A stretch of 53,627 nt of DNA from a virus: positions 1 through 53,627 of the IMG/VR virus record IMGVR_UViG_3300012984_000020; one strand, written 5' to 3'. This document shows, piece after piece, positions 16,922 through 27,200 of the stretch. Within the stretch, counting starts at the first letter, position 1. Every line of letters starts with the position of its first letter. Both the position numbers and the translations under genes were made by a program. The notes under the pieces were generated by a model. The model saw nothing but the letters and a program-made list of their open reading frames with translations. It was not told where the DNA came from and ran no database searches.

Positions 16922-18865
16922 ATGCCATTGACCGACGTAAAGCTGCGCCCAGGCATCAACCGCGAAGGCACGTCGTCGGCCGTCGAGGGCACATGGAACG
17001 AGGGCAACAACGTCCGCTTCCGCGGCGGTGCGCCCGAGAAGATCGGCGGCTGGGTGTTCGACCCCTCGCCGCTCGATCCGGCCGCACTGGCGCCGCCGTT
17101 CGGCAAGTTCTGGGGCATCGCGCGGCACCTCTTCAACTGGCTGACGCTGGCGCGCTACAACATGCTGGGCATCGGCACCCACATGAAGTACTACATCCAG
17201 AACGGCCTGGGCGGTGTCTTCTACGACGTGACGCCGATCGCCTCCACGACGCTGGCGGGCGACGTGACTTTCGTGGCAACCAACGGCAGCAACCAGCTGC
17301 ATGTGCTGGATGTGTCGAGCGTCACGAACGTGGGCGACTTCGTGACTTTCAGCGGCGCGGCGGGCCTGGGTGGCAACATCACGGCGGCCGTCCTGAACCG
17401 CGAGTACGTCATCACTGGGCTCGTCGGCCCGAATGAGTACATCGTCACGACGCCGGTGCTGGCGAACGCGCTGGACGTGGGCAACGGCGGCGCAGCCGTG
17501 GTGGGGACTTACCAGCTGCCGATCGGCCTGCCGGTGTTTGTGCCCGGCGTCGGCTGGGGTGCTGGTGGCTGGGGCGGTGTCACCGGCGGCGTGCTGTCGG
17601 GTTGGGGTGCTGCTGCGCCGCTGCCGACGGCGGTGGGCCTGCAGCCGCGGCTGTGGTCGGCCGCTAACTTCGGTGAGCGCCTGCTCGCCAACCCACGCGG
17701 CGGCGGCCTGTACCTGTGGACGCCGAACGTGGACCCCAGCATCGTCGATCGCATGGTGCTGCTGACCGGCGGCGACACGCCCACGAAGCTCAATCAGGTG
17801 CTGGTGTCGGACGCCTCGCGCTTCGTGCTGGCCTTCGGTGCCAACGACTACGGCGCGCTGGAGCAAGACCCGATGCTGGTGCGCTGGTCCGATCAGGAGT
17901 CGTACACCGAGTGGACGCCGTCGGCGACCAATCAGGCCGGCAGCTACCGGCTCAGCCGCGGCTCGGTCATCATCGGCGCCGTGCAGACGCGCCAAGAGGT
18001 GCTGGTGTGGACCGACGCGGCGCTCTACTCGATGCAGTACCAGGGGCCGCCGTTCGTGTGGAGCACGAACATCCTGGCCGACAACATCTCGATCCTCGGC
18101 CCCAACGCCGCGATCGCGGTCAACAACATCACCTACTGGATGGGCGTGGACAAGTTCTACGTCTACAACGGCCGTGTGGACACGCTGCCCTGCTCGCTGC
18201 TGCGCTTCATCTTCAGCGATCTCAGCGAGGCGAACGGCTTCCAAGTGCATGCCGGCCACAACGAGGCGTTCAATGAAATCTGGTGGTTCTACTGCCGTGA
18301 AGGTAGCGACAAGATCGATCGCTTCGTGATCTTCAACTATCTGGAGAACGCGTGGAGCTACGGTGACGTGTCGCGCACCGCGTGGCTCGACAGTCCGCTG
18401 CGCGAGCGGCCGATGTCCACCACGCAGGGCAACCAGCTGGTCTACCACGAGCAGGGCACGGATGACGCGGAAACGCCCACGCCGATCGCTATCCTGGCGC
18501 ACATCAAGTCGGCGCCGGTCGATCTCGACGACGGCCAACGCTTCTCCTTCATCCGGCGCATGCAGCCGGATGTGTCGTTCAACGGCTCGCAGGTCGATGC
18601 GCCGGCGGTGCGCTTCTCGCTGCACGCGCGGGTGGCGCCGGGCGCGCGTTACCGTGGGCTGCAGCAAAAGCCGGTCACGAGCGCGCAGAACTACATGTCC
18701 GGCGGCGGCCCGTCGAAGCAGTTTCTGGTGCAGGAGTTCACGCCGGAAATCTACCCGCGGCTGCGCGGCCAGCAGGTGCAGTTCACGATCGAGTCAGACA
18801 CGCTCGGCGTGGCGTGGCAGCTGGGCATCATGCGCTGGGATGTCCGGCCGGACGGGCGCAAATGA
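16922..18865 (+). CDS. Tail nozzle/stabilisation protein (P22 gp10-like)
   Basis: A 647-residue beta-rich protein. The N-terminus (LTDVKLRPGINREGTSSAVE, then NNVRFRGGAPEKIGGW) is typical of podovirus tail tubular or nozzle proteins, including the P22 gp10 stabilisation group. Later segments with regular Trp/Tyr/Gly spacing (YTEWTPSATNQAGSYRLS, VLVWTDAALYSMQYQG) fit a beta-propeller. TAGGAGCCCCC precedes the ATG, and the stop overlaps the next gene. Likely forms the distal tail tube. Confidence 0.72.
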   Translation: MPLTDVKLRPGINREGTSSAVEGTWNEGNNVRFRGGAPEKIGGWVFDPSPLDPAALAPPFGKFWGIARHLFNWLTLARYNMLGIGTHMKYYIQNGLGGVFYDVTPIASTTLAGDVTFVATNGSNQLHVLDVSSVTNVGDFVTFSGAAGLGGNITAAVLNREYVITGLVGPNEYIVTTPVLANALDVGNGGAAVVGTYQLPIGLPVFVPGVGWGAGGWGGVTGGVLSGWGAAAPLPTAVGLQPRLWSAANFGERLLANPRGGGLYLWTPNVDPSIVDRMVLLTGGDTPTKLNQVLVSDASRFVLAFGANDYGALEQDPMLVRWSDQESYTEWTPSATNQAGSYRLSRGSVIIGAVQTRQEVLVWTDAALYSMQYQGPPFVWSTNILADNISILGPNAAIAVNNITYWMGVDKFYVYNGRVDTLPCSLLRFIFSDLSEANGFQVHAGHNEAFNEIWWFYCREGSDKIDRFVIFNYLENAWSYGDVSRTAWLDSPLRERPMSTTQGNQLVYHEQGTDDAETPTPIAILAHIKSAPVDLDDGQRFSFIRRMQPDVSFNGSQVDAPAVRFSLHARVAPGARYRGLQQKPVTSAQNYMSGGGPSKQFLVQEFTPEIYPRLRGQQVQFTIESDTLGVAWQLGIMRWDVRPDGRK

Positions 18866-19533
18866 GCTTCCTGCGCAACCCCACTCCGCCGCGGCTGCCG
18901 GACCCGGAGAACGACATCAGCCCACGCGCGTGGGCTGCGTTGTTGCAGGCCCTGCGCCTGTATTTCGAGCAGCTGAACAACTTCACCCAGGCGCTGCTGG
19001 GCCGCAACGGCGGGCAGTTCTTGGAGGTGCCGACGGCGACCTTCTACGCGGACGTGGATCAGGTGCTGGCCGCGGCCACGCCGACGGCGGTATCCGTGCC
19101 TTTGATGCTGAACATGCAGGGCTTCACGCACCCCACGGCGTCGAAGATTCAGGCCGACCTCTCGGGCACCTACAGCATCCGCGGCACGCTCAGCGTGCGC
19201 AGCGCCGATGCAGCGCCGCAGTCGTTCAAGGTCTGGTATCGCAAGAATCTACTCGATCGGCCGCTGTCCACCATCGAGGTGACGGTGCCGGCCGGCGGCA
19301 CGATGACGGTGCCGGTGCACTATCTCGGCGACCTTTTGCCGACGGATACCTTCGAGATAATGGTCAGCAGCGCCTCGGCCAACGTCCGGCTGTACGCCCC
19401 GCCGCTCGCCGGCTTGGTGCCGCGCGGCGCGGCCGCCCGCATCGATGTCGTGTTCGAGTCCAACGACAGCACGGCCGGCGTCACGTCGGCGTTGTTCCGT
19501 ACCAAGAAGCTCGTCGTCGAGCCTGCCCCATAG
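18862..19533 (+). CDS. Hypothetical tail protein
   Basis: A 223-residue protein starting on an ATGA overlap with the nozzle gene. Its start (MSFLRNPTPPRLPDPEND followed by RAWAALLQALRLYFEQLNNF) is a pattern common to small podovirus tail proteins. The rest is beta-rich (TIEVTVPAGGTMTVPVHYLG), suggesting a domain that contacts the tail tube or a fibre. Exact role unknown. Confidence 0.55.
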   Translation: MSFLRNPTPPRLPDPENDISPRAWAALLQALRLYFEQLNNFTQALLGRNGGQFLEVPTATFYADVDQVLAAATPTAVSVPLMLNMQGFTHPTASKIQADLSGTYSIRGTLSVRSADAAPQSFKVWYRKNLLDRPLSTIEVTVPAGGTMTVPVHYLGDLLPTDTFEIMVSSASANVRLYAPPLAGLVPRGAAARIDVVFESNDSTAGVTSALFRTKKLVVEPAP

Positions 19534-19542
19534 GAGCCCAAT

Positions 19543-21573
19543 ATGAGCCTTCAACATCTCGCGCAGCGCGTGCGCGCACAGGGCCGCCACGGCGACACCG
19601 AGCTTGTCCATATGGCACCCAGCGAGGTGGCCGGGCTGCACAAGCTCGCGCGGGCGATGGGTGAGTGCGGCCTGTCTGTGAATCCCGAGACCGGGCTGCA
19701 CGAGGCGTTCAGCCTCAAGAGCCTGCTGCCCAGCATCGTCGGCGCAGCGGTGAACTACTTCGTGCCCGGCGCAGGCGCGCTCGGTGGTGCGCTGGCTGGC
19801 GCTGCCGTTGGCGGGTATCAGGCGCGCAAGGGCGGCGGCGAGAACACGCTGGCTGGGATGATCTCGGGCGGCATGGGTGGCTATGGCGCGGCGCAGTTGG
19901 CGCAGGGTTTTGGCGCGGCCGCGCAGCAGGGGCTGACGGGCGCGGCGAAACAAGCCCTTGGCGAGATGCCCGAGCCACTGAGTGAAGCGGCGAAACAGCA
20001 GACAGCGCAGGCCATTCAGGACCGGACTGCGCAGCTGGCGCAGCAGGCCAGCTTCCTCGACAAAGCCAAGGCGGGCATCAGCGCGCTGATGACACCCGAG
20101 GGGCGTGAGGCAGCGAACAAGGCTGCGGGCGGCAACCCGTTGCAGTCGCTTGGCCGTGCGGCCCTGCCGCTGGGGATGGTCGATCCGGTGGATCAGCAGG
20201 CGCAAGCGGCCGCGCATCGCCCGGGAGGCAACTACACGTCGCCATACGCTGGCAAGCAGGGCAAATGGGTCTACGACAAGGATGTGCTGCGCTGGATTCC
20301 GGGCTCGGCCGAGGGAGGTGTCGTGGGCTATGACGCGGGCGGCCCGATAAACGGCGAGAACGTCACTGACGAGGGCGTCTGGAACTTCCTGTTTGCAGGT
20401 GGCGAAGACCCGCGTGTGCAGACTCGCCAGCAGAAGCTGGAACCGCGTGCGCGGGCACCGGTGTCGGCCCCGGGCGAAGGCGGCGCACCGGGTGGTCTGG
20501 GCGGGCCGTCAGGTAACTCTGGTGGCACGGGCGGCTTCGGCGGCATGGGCGGCGCCAGCATGAGTGGCGACTATGCGGCTTGGAACCCAGGTACTACGGG
20601 CGGCGCTGTTGGTGACATCGGCCAGGGCGCGGGCTCGGTCTCAGGTGATGCGGGCTTGTCTGCCGACACGATCGAGAATATTGGCAGCGGCATCGGGCTG
20701 GTGGCAGGCATCCCCGGCGTTGGCACGATCCTCGACAAGACGGGCGCGGCGCAGGCGGCTTCGGACTATCTGGCTGGGCTGGCAGGACAGAGCAACCGTG
20801 ACAGCGTGGCAGCGGTCAGTCCCGACCCAGGCGCGAGCGTGAACCCGATCGACAAGTGGGCGTCCGAGGCATCGCGGGTGGACAACGCGCCATTGCGGGG
20901 TGAAGTGCAGGGCACGACGGCTGCCGACACCGGCGCTTGGGGCACCAACGGCGGCGCTGCAGCTGCAGCTGGCGCCCAGGCTGCAGCGGACGCGCTAGCG
21001 AACGGGGCATCGGATGCCGAGGCCGCTGCGATTGGACAGGCGATGGCGGATGCAGTCATTGGTAGCGGCGCCGGGAATGCCGAGGAGCCGCAGGTGTCGG
21101 AAGCACCGCAGCCGGACTACAGCCAGCTGACGTTCGATCGTACCGAGTTGGGCTACGGCTTCGGCCCGGACATGACGGGCACGAGTCGGAAGAACGCCAG
21201 CTACGAGGACGGCGGCGTCGTGGCGCTGCAGTCCGGCGGCTTCGTCTTCCCGGCCGACGTGGTGTCGGCGCTGGGCGCTGGCAGCAGCGGTGCGGGCTTG
21301 AAGGTGCTGTTTGACCGCTTCGGCGCGCAGCCGGTGGACGGCGAAGGCCACGGCCAGAGTGATGACGTGGAAGCTACGATCGACGGCCAGCAGCCGGCGC
21401 GGGTCGCGCGCGACGAGGCCGTGCTCAGTGCCGAGCAAGTGGCGAAGATCGGTGGCGGCGATCCGAAGAAGGGCGCCAAGAAGCTGTACGACATGATGAC
21501 GAAGGTGCGCAAGCAGGCCACCGGCTCGCCCAAGCAAATGCGCGTCGTCAACACAAACAAGGTGCTGTCATGA
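19543..21573 (+). CDS. Putative internal/ejection protein, Gly/Ala-rich
   Basis: A 676-residue protein. The N-terminal motif (MSLQHLAQRVRAQGRHGDTE, then ELVHMAPSEVAGLHKLARAMG) is seen in other podovirus proteins near ejection genes. Residues 65-120 form a Gly/Ala hydrophobic stretch (GAGALGGALAGAAVGGYQ), which could insert into membrane. The centre is Gly-rich. Two aromatic-x-x-GG motifs occur (YDAGGPING, YEDGGVV). The C-terminal ~110 residues (GGFVFPADVVSALGAGSSG, IDGQQPARVARDEAVLSAEQ, GAKKLYDMMTKVR) appear folded. The stop overlaps the next gene. Role inferred from context and composition. Confidence 0.55.
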   Translation: MSLQHLAQRVRAQGRHGDTELVHMAPSEVAGLHKLARAMGECGLSVNPETGLHEAFSLKSLLPSIVGAAVNYFVPGAGALGGALAGAAVGGYQARKGGGENTLAGMISGGMGGYGAAQLAQGFGAAAQQGLTGAAKQALGEMPEPLSEAAKQQTAQAIQDRTAQLAQQASFLDKAKAGISALMTPEGREAANKAAGGNPLQSLGRAALPLGMVDPVDQQAQAAAHRPGGNYTSPYAGKQGKWVYDKDVLRWIPGSAEGGVVGYDAGGPINGENVTDEGVWNFLFAGGEDPRVQTRQQKLEPRARAPVSAPGEGGAPGGLGGPSGNSGGTGGFGGMGGASMSGDYAAWNPGTTGGAVGDIGQGAGSVSGDAGLSADTIENIGSGIGLVAGIPGVGTILDKTGAAQAASDYLAGLAGQSNRDSVAAVSPDPGASVNPIDKWASEASRVDNAPLRGEVQGTTAADTGAWGTNGGAAAAAGAQAAADALANGASDAEAAAIGQAMADAVIGSGAGNAEEPQVSEAPQPDYSQLTFDRTELGYGFGPDMTGTSRKNASYEDGGVVALQSGGFVFPADVVSALGAGSSGAGLKVLFDRFGAQPVDGEGHGQSDDVEATIDGQQPARVARDEAVLSAEQVAKIGGGDPKKGAKKLYDMMTKVRKQATGSPKQMRVVNTNKVLS

Positions 21574-24209
21574 ACTCTGCACTCCGCTTGAAGCTCAAGA
21601 AGCCCGTCATGCGTTACGCCGCTGGCGGCACGCCGAAGAAGCCCGGCTATGCCGACGGCGGCACCACGACCTACAGCACGAACATCCCCGAAGCGGCGAT
21701 GCCGGCGTATTCGGACTTGATCGCCAATGCCGGCCAGCTGACTGACCCGAACAACCCGAACGCGGCCTATCAGCCGTACCAGGGCGACCGGCAAGCGACA
21801 TCCACGCCGCTGCAAAACCAGAGCTACGCCGGTGTGGCTGGTATGCAGACGAACCCGTACTCGCAACAGGCTGGTGGCCTCGCGGGGTTGTACGCGGGTC
21901 AGGCGGGCAATTTGAGCTACGGCCCCAACTCGTTCAGCACCTACGGCAGCGGCCCGCAGCAGGTCTCGGCTGGCGCTGGCCCGCAGCAGACGAGCACCAC
22001 GTCGTTCACGCAGCCCGGCACGGCCGGCGCCTACATGAACCCGTACATGCAGGCCGTGGTGGACACGCAGAAGCGCGAGGCTGTCCGCTCGGACGATGTC
22101 GCGCGCACGGGCCGGCAGGCCCAGGCCGTCGGCGCCGGCGCGTACGGCGGCAGCCGGCAGGCCATCATGGAGTCCGAGGCGAACCGGAACCTGCAGACGC
22201 GGCTGGGCGACATCCAGACGGCGGGCTCGGATGCGGCCTACAAGCAGGCGCAGGCGCAGTTCAACACCGAGCAGGGCCTGGGCCTGCAGTCGCAGCTGGG
22301 CAACCAGCAGGCGGCGCTGACCTACGGGGGCCAGCAGCTGCAGGCCGGGCTGGGCAACCAGAACGCAGGGCTGCAGTTCGGCAACCAATACCTCGACGCG
22401 CAGCGCCTGGGCGAAGCGTCCAAGCAGTTCGGCGCGACCTACGGGCTGCAGGGCCTGCAGACGGGCATCCAGGGCGCGACAGCGCAGGGCAACCTGGGCC
22501 AGAACCTGTTCAACCAGCAGAGCGACATCTACGGCCTGCAGAACACCGCCGGCACGCAGCAGCAACAGCAGGTGCAGTCGGGGCTCGATCAGAAGTATCA
22601 GGAGTACCTGAACCAGCGGAACTATCCGTATCAGCAGCTGGGCTTCATGTCCGACATCCTGCGCGGCACGCAAGGCACGACGAGCAGCGTCTACAAGCAA
22701 GAGGCGCAGCCGTCGAACCTGCAGAACATCATCGGCCTCGGCACGGCCCTGGCCGGCATCGGCAAGGCCAAGGGCGGTTCGATCGAGGGCGGGCTGGCGT
22801 CGATCGCGCCGGCCAGCGTGGGCGACTTCGCTGATGGTGGCATCGTGGGCTTCGCGGAAGGGACCGACAAGTACGGCGTGCCGTACAGCGGTGAGGCAGC
22901 AAGCGCCGATGCGCAGACAGCTGCAGATCGCGCAATGTTCGGTCGCTGGTGGACTGGCGCCAAAGATGCAGGCGAACGCACCGCGGCGGCCGCTGCTGAT
23001 CTTGCGACGATGGTGCCGCGCGGGCTCGCGGGTGCATACGACACGGCGGTTGTGCGGCCGATGCGGGCGGCTGGGCTGCCGGCTGCCTATCTCAGCGGAC
23101 ACCTGACACCGAAAGGGGCCAGCACGCTCTCCATGACGCCGTACTACGACCTCATCCGCGAGCGCGATCCACAGGAGCCGGACGCAGCACCAGCTGCAGC
23201 GCCGGCCAAGCCCGGTGAGACGGAACTGTCGGCGATCGAGAAGAAGCCGCCGGAAGAGGATCAGTACGGTCTGGGTAAGCTGTTCGCACGGCTGGGCAGC
23301 AGCGCAGCCGTGTCCGCCGGCCCGGCGCCGACGATGGCCGGCATGCGCAAGGACATGGACACCGCGGGCTACGACCCGGCCGCTTACGAACTGCAGGCCA
23401 CTGGCGCCTCGAACAAGCTGGCCGACGTGCAGCGCGCCAGCGCGCAGAAGTACGAGCAGAACCTGCAGGAACTGCACGCCTCGCTGGGCGAGCTTGGTGC
23501 TGGCCGCGAGGCGTCGATCAACCGCCAGAAGGGCGAGATGGCCGGGCGCGAGACCGACCTGAAGAACAACGCGCTGCTGAAGGCGGGCTTGTCGATCCTG
23601 GCCGCGCCCCCGGGCGGCGGTGCCTTCGCGGCGATCGCGCGCGGCGCGCTGCCGGTGCTGGAGCAGTATGGCGTCGATGTGGACAAGCTGCGCAAGGAGA
23701 AGTACGACCTCGACGAGAAGATGGACTTGCTGCAGGAGGCACGCCGGGCCGAGAAGGGCCTGCGCGGCAAGGAACTGTTGGAAGCGCGGAAGGCCACCAG
23801 CGCGATCGAGGAGGCCGCCCAGCAGCGCCTGTACGGCATCAGCACCACGCTCGGCGCCGAGAAGTACATGAACAAGCCCAAGGAACTGTTCAACGCCTAC
23901 ACCAAGGCGTTCGACAGCTGGCAGAACCGCGACGTGCAGGCGCGGCTCGGTAGCTCCAGCAACAGCATGCGGCTGGGCCTCGCGCAGATCGCGGCTGGTG
24001 GTGTGGGTGGCGGCGGCAAGCCGATGACGGCTGCGCAGCGTGTGACGGCGGTGAACGCTGCAGCGGATGACATCCGCAAAGCCTACCCGACGATGGCGAA
24101 GGACGAGGTGCTGCGGCAGGCTGCCGACTTCGTCGAGCGCTACCAGCGCCCCGGCGCCACGACGCCGGCAGCCCGCGCGGGCTTTAGCATGAGCATGACC
24201 GAAGACTAG
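21570..24209 (+). CDS. Putative internal/ejection protein, Gln/Gly-rich
   Basis: An 879-residue protein. It begins with basic residues and two GG motifs (YAAGGT, YADGGT). About residues 70-380 are a Gln/Gly/Ala/Tyr low-complexity region probably forming long helices. A further GG motif FADGGIVGFAEGTD is near 425. The C-terminal ~330 residues are charged and helical (KYEQNLQELHASLGELGAGR, KLRKEKYDLDEKMDLLQEA). Three large late genes in a row before the end of the late operon resemble the podovirus set of proteins injected with DNA. No lytic enzyme motif was found. Confidence 0.55.
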   Translation: MNSALRLKLKKPVMRYAAGGTPKKPGYADGGTTTYSTNIPEAAMPAYSDLIANAGQLTDPNNPNAAYQPYQGDRQATSTPLQNQSYAGVAGMQTNPYSQQAGGLAGLYAGQAGNLSYGPNSFSTYGSGPQQVSAGAGPQQTSTTSFTQPGTAGAYMNPYMQAVVDTQKREAVRSDDVARTGRQAQAVGAGAYGGSRQAIMESEANRNLQTRLGDIQTAGSDAAYKQAQAQFNTEQGLGLQSQLGNQQAALTYGGQQLQAGLGNQNAGLQFGNQYLDAQRLGEASKQFGATYGLQGLQTGIQGATAQGNLGQNLFNQQSDIYGLQNTAGTQQQQQVQSGLDQKYQEYLNQRNYPYQQLGFMSDILRGTQGTTSSVYKQEAQPSNLQNIIGLGTALAGIGKAKGGSIEGGLASIAPASVGDFADGGIVGFAEGTDKYGVPYSGEAASADAQTAADRAMFGRWWTGAKDAGERTAAAAADLATMVPRGLAGAYDTAVVRPMRAAGLPAAYLSGHLTPKGASTLSMTPYYDLIRERDPQEPDAAPAAAPAKPGETELSAIEKKPPEEDQYGLGKLFARLGSSAAVSAGPAPTMAGMRKDMDTAGYDPAAYELQATGASNKLADVQRASAQKYEQNLQELHASLGELGAGREASINRQKGEMAGRETDLKNNALLKAGLSILAAPPGGGAFAAIARGALPVLEQYGVDVDKLRKEKYDLDEKMDLLQEARRAEKGLRGKELLEARKATSAIEEAAQQRLYGISTTLGAEKYMNKPKELFNAYTKAFDSWQNRDVQARLGSSSNSMRLGLAQIAAGGVGGGGKPMTAAQRVTAVNAAADDIRKAYPTMAKDEVLRQAADFVERYQRPGATTPAARAGFSMSMTED

Positions 24210-24218
24210 GAACCCGCT

Positions 24219-27200
24219 ATGCCCACCTATCACCTGACGGCGCCGAACGGTCGCACGTACCGGATGCAAGGCCCGCCAGGGCTGTCGCAGGACGACGTGA
24301 TCGATCACGTCCTGAAGCTGGACCCGGAAGCCGGCAAGGCCCCGCCAGCGCCCAAGACGGGCCTGGGTGCGGCGTTCCAGTCCGGCGCCGAGAACATGTG
24401 GTCGTCGGGCAAGGCAGCGGTCAAGGGTCTGTTCGGCGACACGCAGGAGGCTGCTGCCGAGGCGCTTGCTGCAGAAAAACTGCAGCAACAGAAGTATGAC
24501 CCCCAGATCGGGCTGGAGCGGCTGGGCAAGGTCTACGACGAGAAGGGCCTGCTGGCCGCCGGTTCCGAGTTGATCGGACAGGCCGGGCGCGGCATCGCCC
24601 AGTCGTTGCCCGAGATGGGCGGCATGGCCGCTGGCGCGCGGCTGGGTGCGATGGCAGGTAGCGCGATTGCTCCAGGCGTCGGCACGGTCATCGGTGGTAT
24701 CGGCGGCGGCATCCTGGGCGGCCTGCTTCCACAGACCGGCCGGAACCTCGCCACGCAGCAGGAGGCCACCCCCGGGCAGGTGAGCTACGGCAAGGCCGCG
24801 GCTGCCGGCACCGCCCAGGCCGCGCTGGAAGAAGTGGCACCGATGCTGCTCATGGGCAAACGTGTCGCCGGAAAGCTGTTCGGCGATGACATCGCGCAGG
24901 TGATCGGCAAGCTCGGTCCCGAGGCGGCGGAGAAGGTGGCCGCCCGGCGCCTGTCAACGACGGTCGCGCGCGGCGCGGCGGAGGGTGCTGCTGGCGAGGC
25001 CACCACGGAGGTGATGCAGCAGGCCCTGGAGCGGCTGCAGGCGGGCCAGCCCCTGCTGGACAGCGAGGCGCTGAAAGCCTACGGCGAGGCCGCCTACGGT
25101 GGCGCGATCGCTGGCGCACCGCTGAGCGGCGCCGGCCAAGCGTGGGATCGCGCTGGTGCGCAGCGGCAGGTGGCGGACACCGAGCAGGCCGCCCAGCAGG
25201 CCCAGGCCGCCCAGCAGGCCCAGGCCCAGACGGCGGCCGAGCAGGCAGCTGCGCAGGCCGAGGAAGAGCGCCGCGCGCGGCCGGAGTATGCCGCCAAGGT
25301 GGCCGAGGACTATGCCGCCTACGAGCAGCAGAAGAAGGCACTGCTGGCCCAGCGCAAGGCGCTGCTGGCCGAGAAGACCGACGCCGGCTATGCCGCGGCG
25401 AAGGATGTCGAGGCGGCCCTGCGCGAGCACGTCGCACAAGGCAAGCCGCTGCTGGCCGAGTTCAATGCCGCGTTCACGACGCCAGAAGCGCGGGCAGCAG
25501 CGCTTGCGGGTCCGGCGGCTGTGGTCGCGCCGCCCGGTGCACCGGAGGGCATGCTGTTCCAGCCCGAGGGCAACCCGCAGCAGGGCCAGCGCATTCAGGA
25601 ACTGCAGGCGCAGATCGCCGAGTACGAAGACACGTTGCCGAAGGAAGAGGCGCTGGCGCAGGAGATGATGCGCCAGGACAAGCTCGACCAAGCGCTTGCG
25701 GCCGGCGAGACTTTGGCTGCTCGCGCGAAAGCACATAAGGAAGCTCAGAAGGAGCTGTACAAGCTCGCGCCTGCGCTGAAGGCGGATGCCAAGACGGCTG
25801 CCGCCGCCGCTGCCACCGCTGATGCCGAGGCCCAGACACTGCAGGCGCTCAACACGGAGCAGACGCAGGGGCAGATCACGGCGCTGACATCGCAGATAGC
25901 CAAGCTGATGAAGAGCGCCAACACCAAGCAGTTGCCGAAGGTAGCGGAGGCGAAGGCCGAGATCGAGCGCCTGCAGGGGCTGCTGGACGCGCAGGCACAG
26001 CAGCGGAACGCCGGCTATGACGAGAACCTGTTCCAGCTGGATGAGCGCCTGCAGGGTGAAGAGAAGCAGCTGGAGGGCGAGTGGAACGCCGCTGCTGATG
26101 CGCACGATCGCGGCAAGCGCGTGCAGGCCGTCGCGGATCGCCGGCTGGAGAAGCACGCCGACGCCTTCTCGGCCGATCTGGCTGCCGAAGACGAGGCGGC
26201 CGATCGCGCCGCGGCGGCCCAGGCCACCGAGCAGGGCTTCGCCAACATGTTCGCCACTAAGGAGCGCTCGGGCATGCTCGACGCGCTGGCGAAGGACACC
26301 AGCGAAGACGCCCGGCTGTTGCGTGCGATGGGCAAGCCGCTGCGTGGCGAAGGTGGTGCGATCGTCGAGTCGCTGGCGAACCTGCCGGCCGACAAGCGCC
26401 CCGATGCTGCACGGGCGCTGCAGTCCCACGCCAAGGAGGTCGTGAAGGCGTTGCACGCCGATCTGGCCCAGGCCCGCAAGACGGGCGACACCGAGCGTGC
26501 GCAGGGCTTCATCGAGGCGATCCGCTCAGTGGCGGCGATGCAGAAGGAGACGCAGGGCCGCGCGCACTACATGGCCGACTTCTACAACCTCACGGCGCCG
26601 TTGGTGAAGGGTGTCGTGCGCGGTGCGCAAGATGTGGTCGGCACGCCGGCACCCGAGGCCGGCACCGAGTCAGCACGTCGGGCCAGCGCCGGCCACCACT
26701 ATCAGGTGATGCAGGACTTGGAGAAGCGCTATGCCGGCGTGAAGGGCCTGCGCGAGACCACAGCGATGCAGCAGGTGGCTGATGAAGGCACGGAGGTGCA
26801 CGAGCCGCTGCCCGAGGAAGGACTGAGCAAGGAGACGATGCCTGTGGCGCCGGCTGCCGAGCAAGGCAATGTCGCGCGCGCCGACGAGCAGGGCCAGGGC
26901 CGGCTGTTCATCCCCGAGGCAGGGCCAGCACCGACGGCGGACACACCGCGGCAACTGCTGCGCCAGCGCGTCGATAAGCTGCTGGCAATGCCGGGGCTGA
27001 CCGGACACGCCCGCGTGCGTCTGAAGCAGGCCGCCGACATCCTGGGCAGCGCCGCGCCACACGCAGCGGACATCGCGCAACCCCGTCCGAAGGGCATCCA
27101 CAAGGATGTGGTGATGGCCCCGAAGACCGTGTCGAAGGCCCAGCTGGCGCAGATCACGAACATGGTCGAGCAGGCCGAGAAGGGCGGCGGGCGCCCCGGC

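Noticed and set aside
21201-24488. Long antisense open frame (1095 codons) opposite two late genes
   Set aside because: Spans two well-supported + strand genes and shows only shadow composition.
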